A DNA stretch of 64,000 bases from Halalkaliarchaeum sp. AArc-CO (GCF_024972735.1 NZ_CP087723.1:1736001-1800000), one strand, 5' to 3'; shown: positions 8,718-16,861, numbered from the stretch's first letter. A program made the numbers and translations. The notes: generated by a model from the sequence alone, not told the origin.

Positions 8718-9386
8718 TCAGTCGCCCCGAACGAGATTGCGCTCCTCGCGGGCACCGTGCTCCGCGCGGAACAGTTCGGTGACGAGTTTGGATTCGACTG
8801 CCCCGAGACGCTGAGAGACCGCAGAGCGGGAGACGTCCAGTTTCTCCGCGAGATCGCCGAGGTCCGCCCGACGCGGCGTCTCGTAGTAGCCGCATTCGAT
8901 CGCCGTCCGGACAGCCTCGCGCTGTTTTTCTGTGATCCCACTGGCCTCGAGTTCGAGAACGCTTTCCTCACTCTCGGAGGAGGACTTGGTGAGTCGGTCA
9001 AGCTGAACCGCCGCTCCGACTTCTCGCAGTTCGGAGACGATCTCCGTCAGTTCCTCACGGTCGGGGAGGATGAGAGAAACGACGAGTTCCGCGCCGTCGA
9101 ACGATTCGATGGAGGGCAGACAGTCGTATCGGCGAAACACCGGGCAGATACACCGATCGTTGACATCGCCGGCGACGAACTGCCGCGTCGAACCGCTGGA
9201 GACCTGAATCTCCGCACGACACTCGCAGTTCACGCAGTCGGCGTCCCAACAGACGAGATCGTGAGTCACGTCGTCCCCCTCCTCGCCGATCTGCGCGACG
9301 AAACAGCCGGCTTCTGGGTGTGGTTCCACCCGGAGAACTGCGCGAAGGTGTCCGGTTGGCTCTGGAACAGTCCGTTGAATACTCAT
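8718..9386 (-). CDS. Bat/DmsR-like HTH_10 transcriptional regulator with Cys-rich sensor region
   Basis: A 222-residue regulator. The C-terminal HTH_10 domain (about residues 158-215, ITEKQREAVRTAIECGYYET and SRSAVSQRLGAVESKL) is the Bat-type DNA-binding fold found only in haloarchaea and relatives. The N-terminal half carries a dense set of Cys (CWDADCVNCEC, then RCICPVFRRYDC) able to bind metal or an Fe-S cluster. Bat-like regulators with such cysteines include DmsR, the DMSO/TMAO respiration regulator. It lies beside an NrfD-type respiratory module and a second Bat-like gene on the same strand, so control of that module is a reasonable inference. Confidence 0.85.
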   Translation of the reverse strand: MSIQRTVPEPTGHLRAVLRVEPHPEAGCFVAQIGEEGDDVTHDLVCWDADCVNCECRAEIQVSSGSTRQFVAGDVNDRCICPVFRRYDCLPSIESFDGAELVVSLILPDREELTEIVSELREVGAAVQLDRLTKSSSESEESVLELEASGITEKQREAVRTAIECGYYETPRRADLGDLAEKLDVSRSAVSQRLGAVESKLVTELFRAEHGAREERNLVRGD

Positions 9387-9507
9387 GTGACTGTAGCTTA
9401 CAGGTCCACCCTTTCAATAGTTGTAGTAGATTCCCGTAGAATTAGAATACTGTCGCTCGTTGACGTACGACTCGAGAGCCGAGTGAACCAAACCGCCGAA
9501 ACGCGAA

Positions 9508-9960
9508 CTACTGTTCGGTGGTGTGATCCAGCGGGATGCTCTGGAACATGGCCTGTACTAGTTTCCGTTCTGCCCCGTTGAGTCGCTGAGAAACCGCCGA
9601 TTTCGAAATCCCGAGTTCGGTGGCGAGTTCTTCGAGGGAGGTTCCACGGGGATTCTGGTAGTAGTCCATGGCGAAGGCCAGCTCCAGGGTCTCCCATTGC
9701 GTTTGCGTGAGCAGTCCAATGTCCACGTGGACGGGACACGTATCGGAGCTGCTCGGATCGATCACCCCGACGTTCTGGATGTCCAGATCGTTTTTCTGTC
9801 CACAGTTGAGGATAGTTATGACGTCGTCCGGCTCCGGAACTGAAAACGAGATCAACACGCGATCGTCTTCGGAAAACTCTCGGGCGAGTATCTCTCCGTT
9901 CCCGGCTCCTTCGTTCCGCTTCTCTATGACGTCTCCGTCGCTAGTGGCGTTTCCCGACAT
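9508..9960 (-). CDS. Short Bat-like HTH_10 transcriptional regulator
   Basis: A 150-residue protein with a C-terminal HTH_10 domain (LTQTQWETLELAFAMDYYQN, then ISKSAVSQRLNGAERKL). The N-terminal ~85 residues form a small domain with only two Cys and no GAF or PAS motif, making it shorter than the neighbouring regulator. Its 5' end faces the divergent ferredoxin-like lipoprotein gene across 301 bases. It probably regulates that operon; this is inferred from position only. Confidence 0.8.
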   Translation of the reverse strand: MSGNATSDGDVIEKRNEGAGNGEILAREFSEDDRVLISFSVPEPDDVITILNCGQKNDLDIQNVGVIDPSSSDTCPVHVDIGLLTQTQWETLELAFAMDYYQNPRGTSLEELATELGISKSAVSQRLNGAERKLVQAMFQSIPLDHTTEQ

Positions 9961-10261
9961 ACGTCACTCACCCCACATGGTCGATCGCGAACTCGGGGGA
10001 CCCGTGTCGCTTGCGGTCACCCGGGCAGTCACGCCGTGTGTTCGGATGGGTTCAGGGGAAAGCACTGGTACTCACTCACCTGTAGCTATTATCTCTCCCC
10101 TACTGTCATTACTTCTCAATATTGGAGCAATTTATCAGTAACCAGGAGAGATTCAGAACAGTCCAGTCTATTCTCGATTCGAGTCGGCGGGTCCGGTAAA
10201 AATGGCTGTATAATTGGCATAGATGACAAGCTCTATCAGCGTTCATCGTCGTACGGTAGCT
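9961..10261. promoter_or_regulatory. Divergent intergenic region with promoter for the exported ferredoxin gene
   Basis: No coding frame is supported in these 301 bases. The region is unusually AT-rich for this genome between about 10085 and 10215. It contains a near-palindrome CTCAATATTGGAG at 10115-10127 and a TATA-like TATAATT at 10209-10215, which would place the transcript start near 10235-10240 and argues for the ATG at 10262 rather than the in-frame ATG at 10223. Confidence 0.55.
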
Positions 10262-11128
10262 ATGGACCGAAAGCACCCGGAGGACGCGCGACCCGAACGA
10301 TGCTCGGGAGGCGGATGTGAAAACGGCAGGCAGTGTGACCGCTCCCCGTCGCAGACTCGACGGCGGAACCTCCTCGGAGTGGTCGCTACCGGCGGTTCAC
10401 TCGCGCTTGCGGGGTGTGTTGGACTGTTCCCCGAGCCAGAACGGCAGACTGTCCCGGAACCGGACGAGGACGACGGGGAAAACGACGAGGCTGATCCTGG
10501 CCCGTTCGACGTCGAGTATCTGGTACAGGAGGCGTCGATCGAAGTTGCGCGGGACGAGAACTTGCTGGAGGCCGGCGAGGAGCAGGGCTGGGAGCTCCCG
10601 TATCAGTGTCGCTCCGGCTTTTGTGGACAGTGTCTGGGACACGTGGACGGCGACGGCCACGAACTCGTCGAGATGACGAACAACGACTACGACCCGCTCG
10701 ACGACGACGCGATCGCCGACGGATACGTACTGACGTGTACCGGGCAGCCTCGGGGGGACTTCGCGCTGGAAACGGGTGTGGCGGGTGCGCTCACCGACGA
10801 GACTGACGAGGAGGACGAAGCGGACGACGAAACCGAGGACGCGGAAACACACGCCATCGAATACGTAAAGCAGGAAGCGACGATCGACGTCCCGGAAACC
10901 GAGAACCTGCTCGAAGCCGGCGAAGAGCAGGGCTGGGATCTCCCCTACCAGTGCCGCGTCGGCGTGTGTGGCCAGTGTACGGCCCGCGTCGACGGCGACG
11001 GACACGAACTCGTCGAAATGACCGACAACGACGTACTGAGCGACGACGAGATCGAAGACGGCTACGTGTTGACCTGTACGGGTCAGCCTCGGGCGGAGTT
11101 CTCCATCGAGACCGACGAGAGTCCCTGA
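10262..11128 (+). CDS. Tat-exported lipoprotein with two tandem [2Fe-2S] ferredoxin domains
   Basis: 288 residues. The N-terminus has a Cys-containing leader (Cys 14, 19, 25), a twin-arginine stretch TRRRNLLGVV at 32-41, and a lipobox ALAGC with Cys52, so it should cross the membrane folded and be lipid-anchored outside. Two homologous domains follow, each with the plant-type pattern Cx4Cx2C...C: C116/C121/C124 with C159, and C231/C236/C239 with C272 (motifs YQCRSGFCGQC and YQCRVGVCGQC). A very acidic linker (about 170-196) separates them. It heads a cluster with PsrB-like and NrfD genes. Exported [2Fe-2S] ferredoxins of this type are unusual; the likely role is electron transfer to or from the NrfD complex, which is inference. 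Confidence 0.85.
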   Translation: MDRKHPEDARPERCSGGGCENGRQCDRSPSQTRRRNLLGVVATGGSLALAGCVGLFPEPERQTVPEPDEDDGENDEADPGPFDVEYLVQEASIEVARDENLLEAGEEQGWELPYQCRSGFCGQCLGHVDGDGHELVEMTNNDYDPLDDDAIADGYVLTCTGQPRGDFALETGVAGALTDETDEEDEADDETEDAETHAIEYVKQEATIDVPETENLLEAGEEQGWDLPYQCRVGVCGQCTARVDGDGHELVEMTDNDVLSDDEIEDGYVLTCTGQPRAEFSIETDESP

Positions 11129-11149
11129 AAAGAGACTACTAAAGAACTG

Positions 11150-11178
11150 TATATTTAAGCCACCCATAGTTATGGGTG
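11150..11178 (+). promoter_or_regulatory. TATA box and perfect palindrome before the PsrB/NrfD genes
   Basis: TATATTTAA at 11150-11158 is followed at once by CACCCATAGTTATGGGTG (11161-11178), whose arms CACCCATA/TATGGGTG are a perfect 8-base inverted repeat around GT. It overlaps the expected transcription start, so a repressor or activator bound here could control the downstream genes. It could also fold as an RNA hairpin. Confidence 0.7.
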
Positions 11179-11213
11179 AATGAATAAGTAGGTAGCTACT
11201 ACTTGCAACGGGT

Positions 11214-12377
11214 ATGGCGGATCTACCACCGAAAAAAGGTGATCCGGAGTGGGAGGAGTGGGCAGAGGATATCCTCGACTCCACCGAGTTCGACACCGAT
11301 CTCGGGAAACGGATCTCGAAAGACGCGTTGCGCATCGCCGAGGGCGAACTCTCGAAAGCGGAGTTCCACGAGCGATACAGCGACGAGATGAAAGCGGAGT
11401 TCGGAGTCGACGAACGGCCGACGGAGCCCGCCCCCGAAACCGACACTGCGATGCCGAGGGTTCCAGGGGACCGAAACCAGACCCGCCGGAACGTGTTGAA
11501 AGCGATGGGCGGGGCGGCCGCCGCCGTAGGACTTGCGGGCTGTGTCGGCGCCAGCGCCGACGATGGTTCCGAAACCGGTGGGAACCCGGAACCGGACACG
11601 CAACTCGGGATGGCGATCGACACCGAGCGCTGTATTGCCTGTCTCCAGTGCTCGGAAGCCTGCAAGGAGGAGAACAACACCGACATCGGCGTCCACTGGC
11701 CGTACGTGTTCCGATACGAGGACGAACACGCCGGCGAAAACCGCGAAGACTTCCTCACCCGGCACTGCCAGCACTGTTCGGAGCCGTCCTGTACGTACGT
11801 CTGTCCGACCCAGGCGAGATACCGACGCACCGAAGACGGGCTGGTTCTCACCGATTACGACACGTGTGTCGGCTGCAAGTACTGTCAGGTGGCCTGCCCG
11901 TACGGCGTCAACTACCTCGGCAAGGACGAACCGAACGAAGTCGTCGGTAACGAGTTTGACGGGGACCGTGTCGGCCGCGACGGAAGAACTGTCGGAGGGA
12001 ACCCTCCGAAGGGCGTCATGGGGAAGTGTACGTTCTGTGTCCATCGTCAGGACTCCGACGACGAGGAGCTGCAGGGGACGACCGCTTGCGAACAGGCGTG
12101 TCCGGTCGACGCTATTCACTTCGGCGACATGAAGGACCGCGACAGCGACCCCCGGGAACATCTCCGGGAGAAGGAAGCCTCGAACCAGTACAAGCTGCTC
12201 GACGAGGTCGGAAACGAGCCGAACATCGTTTACATCGGCAAGCGTCCCTCGAAGGACGCCGAGCCGGTCCAAGGACCGGTCTCTTATGAACAGCTCAACA
12301 TGCGTGACGGGAACTACGACTACGTCGGGGCTCCCGAGGACGCGGCAGCCGAAAGCGAGGAGGGTGATGCCGCATGA
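11214..12377 (+). CDS. Four-cluster [4Fe-4S] electron-transfer subunit (PsrB/DmsB/HybA type) with internal Tat lipoprotein signal
   Basis: 387 residues. Residues 1-85 form an acidic, helical soluble domain. Only then comes a Tat motif TRRNVLKAMGG (Arg91, Arg92) and a lipobox ending at Cys110. The rest holds sixteen cluster ligands in ferredoxin order: CIACLQCSEAC, then HCQHCSEPSC with CP, then CVGCKYCQVACP, then CTFC with ACEQACP, matching the four-cluster subunits of NrfD-type quinone oxidoreductases. It overlaps the NrfD gene by four bases (ATGA), so the two are translationally coupled. It probably passes electrons between the membrane quinone subunit and an external partner. No molybdopterin catalytic subunit is present nearby. 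Confidence 0.9.
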   Translation: MADLPPKKGDPEWEEWAEDILDSTEFDTDLGKRISKDALRIAEGELSKAEFHERYSDEMKAEFGVDERPTEPAPETDTAMPRVPGDRNQTRRNVLKAMGGAAAAVGLAGCVGASADDGSETGGNPEPDTQLGMAIDTERCIACLQCSEACKEENNTDIGVHWPYVFRYEDEHAGENREDFLTRHCQHCSEPSCTYVCPTQARYRRTEDGLVLTDYDTCVGCKYCQVACPYGVNYLGKDEPNEVVGNEFDGDRVGRDGRTVGGNPPKGVMGKCTFCVHRQDSDDEELQGTTACEQACPVDAIHFGDMKDRDSDPREHLREKEASNQYKLLDEVGNEPNIVYIGKRPSKDAEPVQGPVSYEQLNMRDGNYDYVGAPEDAAAESEEGDAA

Positions 12378-13723
12378 GCGGCGTCGAGATCGACCCGGAA
12401 CGGGTGTTGAAACCGCTGAAAAACACCTCGAAACAGTATTACATACTCCTCGGACTGTTCACGCTCGCGCTGCTTTTGTTCCTCGAGGCGTGGGTCCACC
12501 AGATCACCTACGGCGTCGGTGCCGTGACGGGGATCGGCGACTGGGGGATCTCCGGTGGGGTCCCCTGGGGCCTGTACATCGGCGGCTTCGTCTGGTGGAT
12601 CGGGGTCGCTCACGGCGGGATCGCGATCTCCGCAGCGGTCCGGGTGATCAACCTCGACAAGTACCGGCCGATCGCACGGATCGCCGAAGTGCTCACCGTG
12701 CTCGCACTCGGGATGGCCGCGCTCAACATCGTGTTGAGCATGGGGCGACCGGACCGGATCTTCAACACGATCGTCCAGTGGCCGTTCACGGTGCATCACT
12801 CGCCGCTGGCGTGGGACATCGCGGTTATCTCGCTGTATCTGGTGCTCACGCTTACGTACATGACCCTCTCGCTACGGTCCGAGATCAGCGCGCTCCGTCA
12901 CCGGCTGCCGACGTGGCTCGCGCCGCTGTACGCGTTGATCACGCTGGGCTACCGCCCGGACGAAGACGAAAAGATCGAACAGATCCTCTGGTGGCTCGCT
13001 GTCGCGATCCTGGCGCTCGTGCCATTGCTTTCCGGCGGGGTCGTCCCCTGGCTGTTCAGCCTCATCGCCGCCCAGCCCGGGTGGTACGGTGCCGCAGCCG
13101 GGGCGGCGATGCTCACCGAGTCGATTACCAGCGCGCTCGCGCTCGTGCTCATCATGACCGTCGTGTTCAGATACGCCTACGGCTGGCACGACATGATCGA
13201 GGACGGCATCCTGCGTGATCTCACGATCGTGCTCGCGTTCCTCGCGCTGGCGACGATCTGGTTTACGATGCACGACGTGTTGACCGGCTACTACATCGCG
13301 CCGGTCAACATCGGCGCGCTCACTGCCGGAATGCTCGAGTTGAACTTCTTCTGGCTCGCGATCGGCGGCCTGGTGGTTTCGGTCGTTCTCCTGTTCGGGA
13401 TGATCGGCTGGCCGGAGTATTTCTTCAACACCCCACTGCTGGTGGGCGTCTCCGCACTGCTTGCGATAACGATCCTGAACAAGAAAGTGATGTTCGTCGT
13501 CGAGGGGCTCATGTACCCGACCCAGCCCCCGTTGACGAACCTCTATCCGACCGGCGTGTACTCGCCGACGCTCGTCGAGTGGATCCTGTTCCTCGGGACG
13601 ATCATGCTCGCCGGGTTCGGATTCCTCGTCATCTCGAAGCTGATCCCAATGATCGAACTCGAAAAGGAAGAACGAGAACTCCTCAGACCGAACGCTGAAA
13701 CCGACAAAACGGAGGTGGAATAA
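12374..13723 (+). CDS. nrfD: NrfD/PsrC-type membrane quinone-interacting subunit
   Basis: 449 residues with about nine to ten membrane segments and short loops, including GDWGISGGVPWGLYIGGFVW and HDVLTGYYIAPVNIG, which match polysulfide reductase NrfD/PsrC proteins that bind menaquinol in the membrane. It begins with a cytoplasmic acidic stretch and ends with a charged tail (LELEKEERELLRPN region). It is coupled by an ATGA overlap to the Fe-S subunit and by one base to the small membrane gene downstream. Confidence 0.93.
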   Translation: MSGVEIDPERVLKPLKNTSKQYYILLGLFTLALLLFLEAWVHQITYGVGAVTGIGDWGISGGVPWGLYIGGFVWWIGVAHGGIAISAAVRVINLDKYRPIARIAEVLTVLALGMAALNIVLSMGRPDRIFNTIVQWPFTVHHSPLAWDIAVISLYLVLTLTYMTLSLRSEISALRHRLPTWLAPLYALITLGYRPDEDEKIEQILWWLAVAILALVPLLSGGVVPWLFSLIAAQPGWYGAAAGAAMLTESITSALALVLIMTVVFRYAYGWHDMIEDGILRDLTIVLAFLALATIWFTMHDVLTGYYIAPVNIGALTAGMLELNFFWLAIGGLVVSVVLLFGMIGWPEYFFNTPLLVGVSALLAITILNKKVMFVVEGLMYPTQPPLTNLYPTGVYSPTLVEWILFLGTIMLAGFGFLVISKLIPMIELEKEERELLRPNAETDKTEVE

Positions 13724-13935
13724 TGGCACACGAAACCATTCACATCGGGCTGTACGTGATCTTCGGTATCATCATGCTGCCGGTGTACGTGATGATCCTC
13801 GGCTGGTTCCTCGGAAAACCCCGAGACTTCCGATCGATCGCGTTGACGTTCGGCTACATGCTGGCGTTCATCGGCGCGCTTGTAGCCGGGCTGTTCGTCA
13901 TCGGAACGTCAATCTCGCTGCTCACGCCGTACTGA
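13723..13935 (+). CDS. Small two-span membrane subunit of the NrfD module
   Basis: 70 residues with two membrane helices (about 8-28 and 40-63) joined by the charged loop LGKPRDFRS. The start overlaps the nrfD stop by one base, so it is the last gene of the operon. It resembles no family I can name; position suggests an accessory subunit of the NrfD complex. Confidence 0.75.
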   Translation: MAHETIHIGLYVIFGIIMLPVYVMILGWFLGKPRDFRSIALTFGYMLAFIGALVAGLFVIGTSISLLTPY

Positions 13936-13978
13936 GCAGCTCCCGACAGCGCTATCCACGATCCGTTTTCAGTTCCAG

Positions 13979-14572
13979 TCAGATCTCGAGAACCCCTTCA
14001 CGCTCCGCGAGCAGCAGCCCTTCCAGCGTGGCGTCGTTCGTCGATCCCTCACGCACCCGCGGAACCGCCTCTGCGATCGGGAGCGCCCGCGGAGCGAGAA
14101 ACTCGTTCGAATCGAGTTCACGATCCCCCGGTTCCAGTCCGTCCGCGTATACGTACGCCCGTCGGTGACGTAACAGCCCTGTAGAGCACCACACCGTCTC
14201 CAGAACCGCCGTCGACGACGGACGGAACCCGGTTTCTTCCTCGAGTTCCCGGATGGCCGCACCGGTAAACGATTCCCCCTCCTCGACGATACCGGCGGGC
14301 AGTTCCAGTTGCGTCTCGCGGATGGTCGGTCGGTACTGTTCGACAAACAGCAGCTCGTCGCCAGCCCTCGCGACGACGACTACCGCGGGGGGAAGCTCCG
14401 CCCAGTAGTAGCGTTTCCGCGTTCCGTCCGGCTGTTCGACAAGGTCGTAGCCGCCGAGGAACCAGTCGGTCTCGTACTCGATTCGCGACTCGAGAACGGG
14501 CCACTCCGGCTCCCCCGGGAGTTCGACTCGCCGACGGTCGAGGGTTTCGGGCTCGTCGTTCCCGTCGGTCAT
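13979..14572 (-). CDS. NUDIX hydrolase
   Basis: 197 residues. The full NUDIX box is present: GIVEEGESFTGAAI followed by RELEEETGF, matching Gx5Ex7REUXEEXGU. FVEQYRP before it and the beta-rich flanks recall ADP-ribose pyrophosphatases (NudF type), which hydrolyse ADP-ribose to AMP and ribose-5-phosphate; the substrate is not proven. Its ATG overlaps the stop of the upstream small membrane protein gene by four bases, so the two form an operon. Confidence 0.92.
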   Translation of the reverse strand: MTDGNDEPETLDRRRVELPGEPEWPVLESRIEYETDWFLGGYDLVEQPDGTRKRYYWAELPPAVVVVARAGDELLFVEQYRPTIRETQLELPAGIVEEGESFTGAAIRELEEETGFRPSSTAVLETVWCSTGLLRHRRAYVYADGLEPGDRELDSNEFLAPRALPIAEAVPRVREGSTNDATLEGLLLAEREGVLEI

Positions 14573-14955
14573 TCGCGAATTACCTCCGCGTAGTATCGCC
14601 GGTCGTCCGTCTCGATGCGCACGCGACCATCCGCCGCTTCAGCCGCTGGAACGCGGTGGGCGAGCGCGCTCACCTCGTCGAACGGCGTGTGGGTAAAGTG
14701 CTCTTTGAGTCCGTAAGGGCCCTCCTGGTACGGGTCCGACCGCAGATCGTCACTCGCCAAAGCCCCCGTTAGATACGGGTATCGCCGTTCCGAGACGTCG
14801 CTCACGTCGACAGCGGTTCCATCGTCGTCAGTTTCTTCGAGAACCAGATAGTACGGATCGCCGCTTCCGAGATAGCCCGGTAGTGCGCCGAGCGCGAGCA
14901 GTCCGACGAGAACGACCCCGACGAGCAGAACGGCGTTCCGGGTGACCGAGCGCAT
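14569..14955 (-). CDS. Membrane-anchored protein of unknown function
   Basis: 128 residues starting MRSVTRNAVLLVGVVLVGLL: one N-terminal membrane anchor or uncleaved signal, then an acidic soluble domain of about 100 residues with several Tyr (RYPYLTGAL, GDPYYLVLEE). It lacks a lipobox. It overlaps the NUDIX hydrolase gene by four bases. Family unknown to me. Confidence 0.7.
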   Translation of the reverse strand: MRSVTRNAVLLVGVVLVGLLALGALPGYLGSGDPYYLVLEETDDDGTAVDVSDVSERRYPYLTGALASDDLRSDPYQEGPYGLKEHFTHTPFDEVSALAHRVPAAEAADGRVRIETDDRRYYAEVIRE

Positions 14956-15075
14956 GACTGGGATACGGGTTCGCCGGGGATACGGGTTTCGTCGCACGTT
15001 GCTACCGTCGGCAGACCGTCGACGTCCTGGGACGCGCCGACCGGTTTATGCGTGCGCAACCCCTGAACTCCGACG

Positions 15076-16086
15076 ATGGACGAGTTCCGGTTCGAGCTCG
15101 CATTGTGTTCGTACCTGGAGTCCGAAACCGGGGCGATCGTCGCCAGACAGCTCGGCGGGGCGGTCGCCGAACCGGGCGCACGGATCGTCGACGTCGTCGT
15201 CCTGCAGCCGGGAACTGCGTTCGAAAAGCGGGCTCGGCTGTCCCCGAAAGCGATCCCGACGCGGGCGATCGAAAGCGACGTCGGGGCGGGACAGGCAGTA
15301 CCGCGACGGAACGTGTTCGAGGGGACCTCCCGCGGCCGCCGAATCGTCGAAACGGCGGTCGAGGCCGGCTACTTTCAGCTCGAACGCCGAGACGGCAAGG
15401 ACTGGGTGCGAGCGACCGCGAGATATCCGGACGACTGGTACGATCGGTTGACGGCGATCGAAAACAAGCCGGATCTCGGGTCGCCCGGCGATCTCGACGA
15501 TCAGATCACACACGACGTGGCGCTGGGACTGTTCGACGAGGTCGTGCTGGCGACCGCCTCCTACGTCACCCGTGCCCACCTCAACAGGCTCCCAGAACCG
15601 GTCGGCGTCTGGCAGTTCGACCCGGAGACGGGGGAACGAACTGTCGTGCGAGAACCGTCGCGATTGCCCGTCGACGACCCCGGAATCGAGCCCACAGACC
15701 GGCATCCCCTCCGGACCGACGTCGCGGTCGTCGCCCCGGGAGAGAAGCGACGAAAACGGCTCACGATCGCCGAACGCGCCTACGGGAAAGGGTGGCGGCC
15801 GTCACTGGAAGCGTATCCCGCGTGTGCACACGCCGACGCGACCGGGGACTGTCGGCCATACTGCGGTCAGTTCGGGCACGTCGTCGACCCGGGAACGGAC
15901 TGTGGAACGGACTGTCCGTCGTTCACTCCCGGGAGTCGACCGACGTGTGATCCGACCGAAGTCAGGGCGGACCGCTCACCGTGGATCGCCGACCCACCGG
16001 GAGCGGTCCGTAAGCAGGCGGGACTGGATCGGTTCATCCCGCGAGAGGGCGATCCCGGAGACGAACGCTTATCGAAGTCAAATTAA
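15076..16086 (+). CDS. DUF5787 family protein, possible restriction-fold nuclease
   Basis: 336 residues. Residues 1-140 are rich in charged motifs: RIVDVVVLQ, then TAIENKPDLGSPGDLDDQI and a helix DVALGLFDEVVLATASYV. The D...ExK arrangement (IVDVVV plus IENK) resembles the core of PD-(D/E)xK nucleases. A C-terminal segment carries several Cys (CAHADATGDCRPYC, then CGTDCPSF) that could bind zinc. I recognise it as the haloarchaeal DUF5787 type; nuclease activity is an inference. It is monocistronic, with the DUF5807 gene starting 22 bases later. Confidence 0.82.
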   Translation: MDEFRFELALCSYLESETGAIVARQLGGAVAEPGARIVDVVVLQPGTAFEKRARLSPKAIPTRAIESDVGAGQAVPRRNVFEGTSRGRRIVETAVEAGYFQLERRDGKDWVRATARYPDDWYDRLTAIENKPDLGSPGDLDDQITHDVALGLFDEVVLATASYVTRAHLNRLPEPVGVWQFDPETGERTVVREPSRLPVDDPGIEPTDRHPLRTDVAVVAPGEKRRKRLTIAERAYGKGWRPSLEAYPACAHADATGDCRPYCGQFGHVVDPGTDCGTDCPSFTPGSRPTCDPTEVRADRSPWIADPPGAVRKQAGLDRFIPREGDPGDERLSKSN

Positions 16087-16108
16087 GTCGTCGGCGTCTC
16101 GCTCGGAT

Positions 16109-16555
16109 ATGAGCAAGCTCGATGCGTTCCTCGCCGGGAAGCGACTCGACGACGTCGCGATCTTCGTCAGCGACGCCCACCTCGCGGGTTCGGATCGCCT
16201 CACAGAGCTCGGCGAGAGCGTCGACGGCGGCGTCGTGATCGTGGTGGCCGGTGAAAAGGGCAGGCAAGCGTTTTCCGCCGGGACCGGCATGGACGCGATG
16301 GCGTTCGCAAAGGAGGCGATGGGAACGGAGGGGACGATCGCCCCGCGGCTCGACGCCGGCGTCTGTCCGGTAGCCGACGGGACGGAGGGAACCGAAGCCG
16401 ACCACGAACCCGAGTTCGTGTTCGCGTTCGCAGAAGAGAAAAACGAGGAGGTCGGCGGCCTGTACGCGGAAGGGGACGTGATCCACGCGTACGCCCGGTG
16501 TTCCTGCGGCGAGTCGTACTCCCACAAGTGGGTCGTCGGCGATCGGGGCGTCTGA
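16109..16555 (+). CDS. DUF5807 family protein
   Basis: 148 residues starting MSKLDAFLAGKRLDDVAIFV. It is a compact cytoplasmic protein with a Cys pair near the end (RCSCGESYSHKW) that looks like half of a zinc knuckle. The ATG at 16109 matches the acidic, conserved N-terminus; longer frames are non-protein-like. I place it in the haloarchaeal DUF5807 group from its overall sequence; the function is unknown. Confidence 0.8.
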   Translation: MSKLDAFLAGKRLDDVAIFVSDAHLAGSDRLTELGESVDGGVVIVVAGEKGRQAFSAGTGMDAMAFAKEAMGTEGTIAPRLDAGVCPVADGTEGTEADHEPEFVFAFAEEKNEEVGGLYAEGDVIHAYARCSCGESYSHKWVVGDRGV

Positions 16556-16595
16556 GTTACCGTGCGGCAAAAAGCTGGGAGTTACCGTGCGGCAA
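16554..16595. repeat. Two direct copies of a 17-base sequence
   Basis: GAGTTACCGTGCGGCAA occurs at 16554-16570 and again at 16579-16595, separated by eight bases. The first copy overlaps the DUF5807 stop codon. A T-run (TCTTTTTGGG) follows at about 16611-16620 and may act in transcription termination. Confidence 0.8.
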
Positions 16596-16639
16596 GAAAA
16601 GACGACGGGTCTTTTTGGGTGTAGATGAGAACTCTATAT

Positions 16640-16861
16640 ATGAGCACGCAGACGAAACCGTCAGTGTTCGGCGATCCCGAAGCGCTGATACAGGTAATCG
16701 GCGCCGTACTGGCGATCGTGGCCGTACTGCTGGTGATTTTAGTCGTGGCGCTTTCGGTCCCGGCCCCGGCGTTCCTTTCGGTGTCCGGACTCGCAGTTGC
16801 GGCCGTGGTTTTCTGGGGCGCACTCGTCGCGCTGCTTTACGGCATGTACCGACTGCGGTGA
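16640..16861 (+). CDS. Small two-span membrane protein
   Basis: 73 residues starting MSTQTKPSVFGDPEALIQV. Two hydrophobic helices (about 17-38 and 44-68) are joined by a short loop PAPAFLS, with a basic C-terminus YRLR. An in-frame ATG 15 bases upstream is also possible. It is conserved in style with haloarchaeal small membrane proteins; no function can be assigned. Confidence 0.65.
   Translation: MSTQTKPSVFGDPEALIQVIGAVLAIVAVLLVILVVALSVPAPAFLSVSGLAVAAVVFWGALVALLYGMYRLR

Noticed and set aside
9961-13978. A molybdopterin catalytic subunit for the NrfD module
   Set aside because: All frames in this interval were inspected; only the listed genes are supported and none has molybdopterin-binding motifs.
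16554-16595. Attachment site of a mobile element
   Set aside because: The 17-base direct repeats are only eight bases apart and no integrase or mobile gene is nearby.
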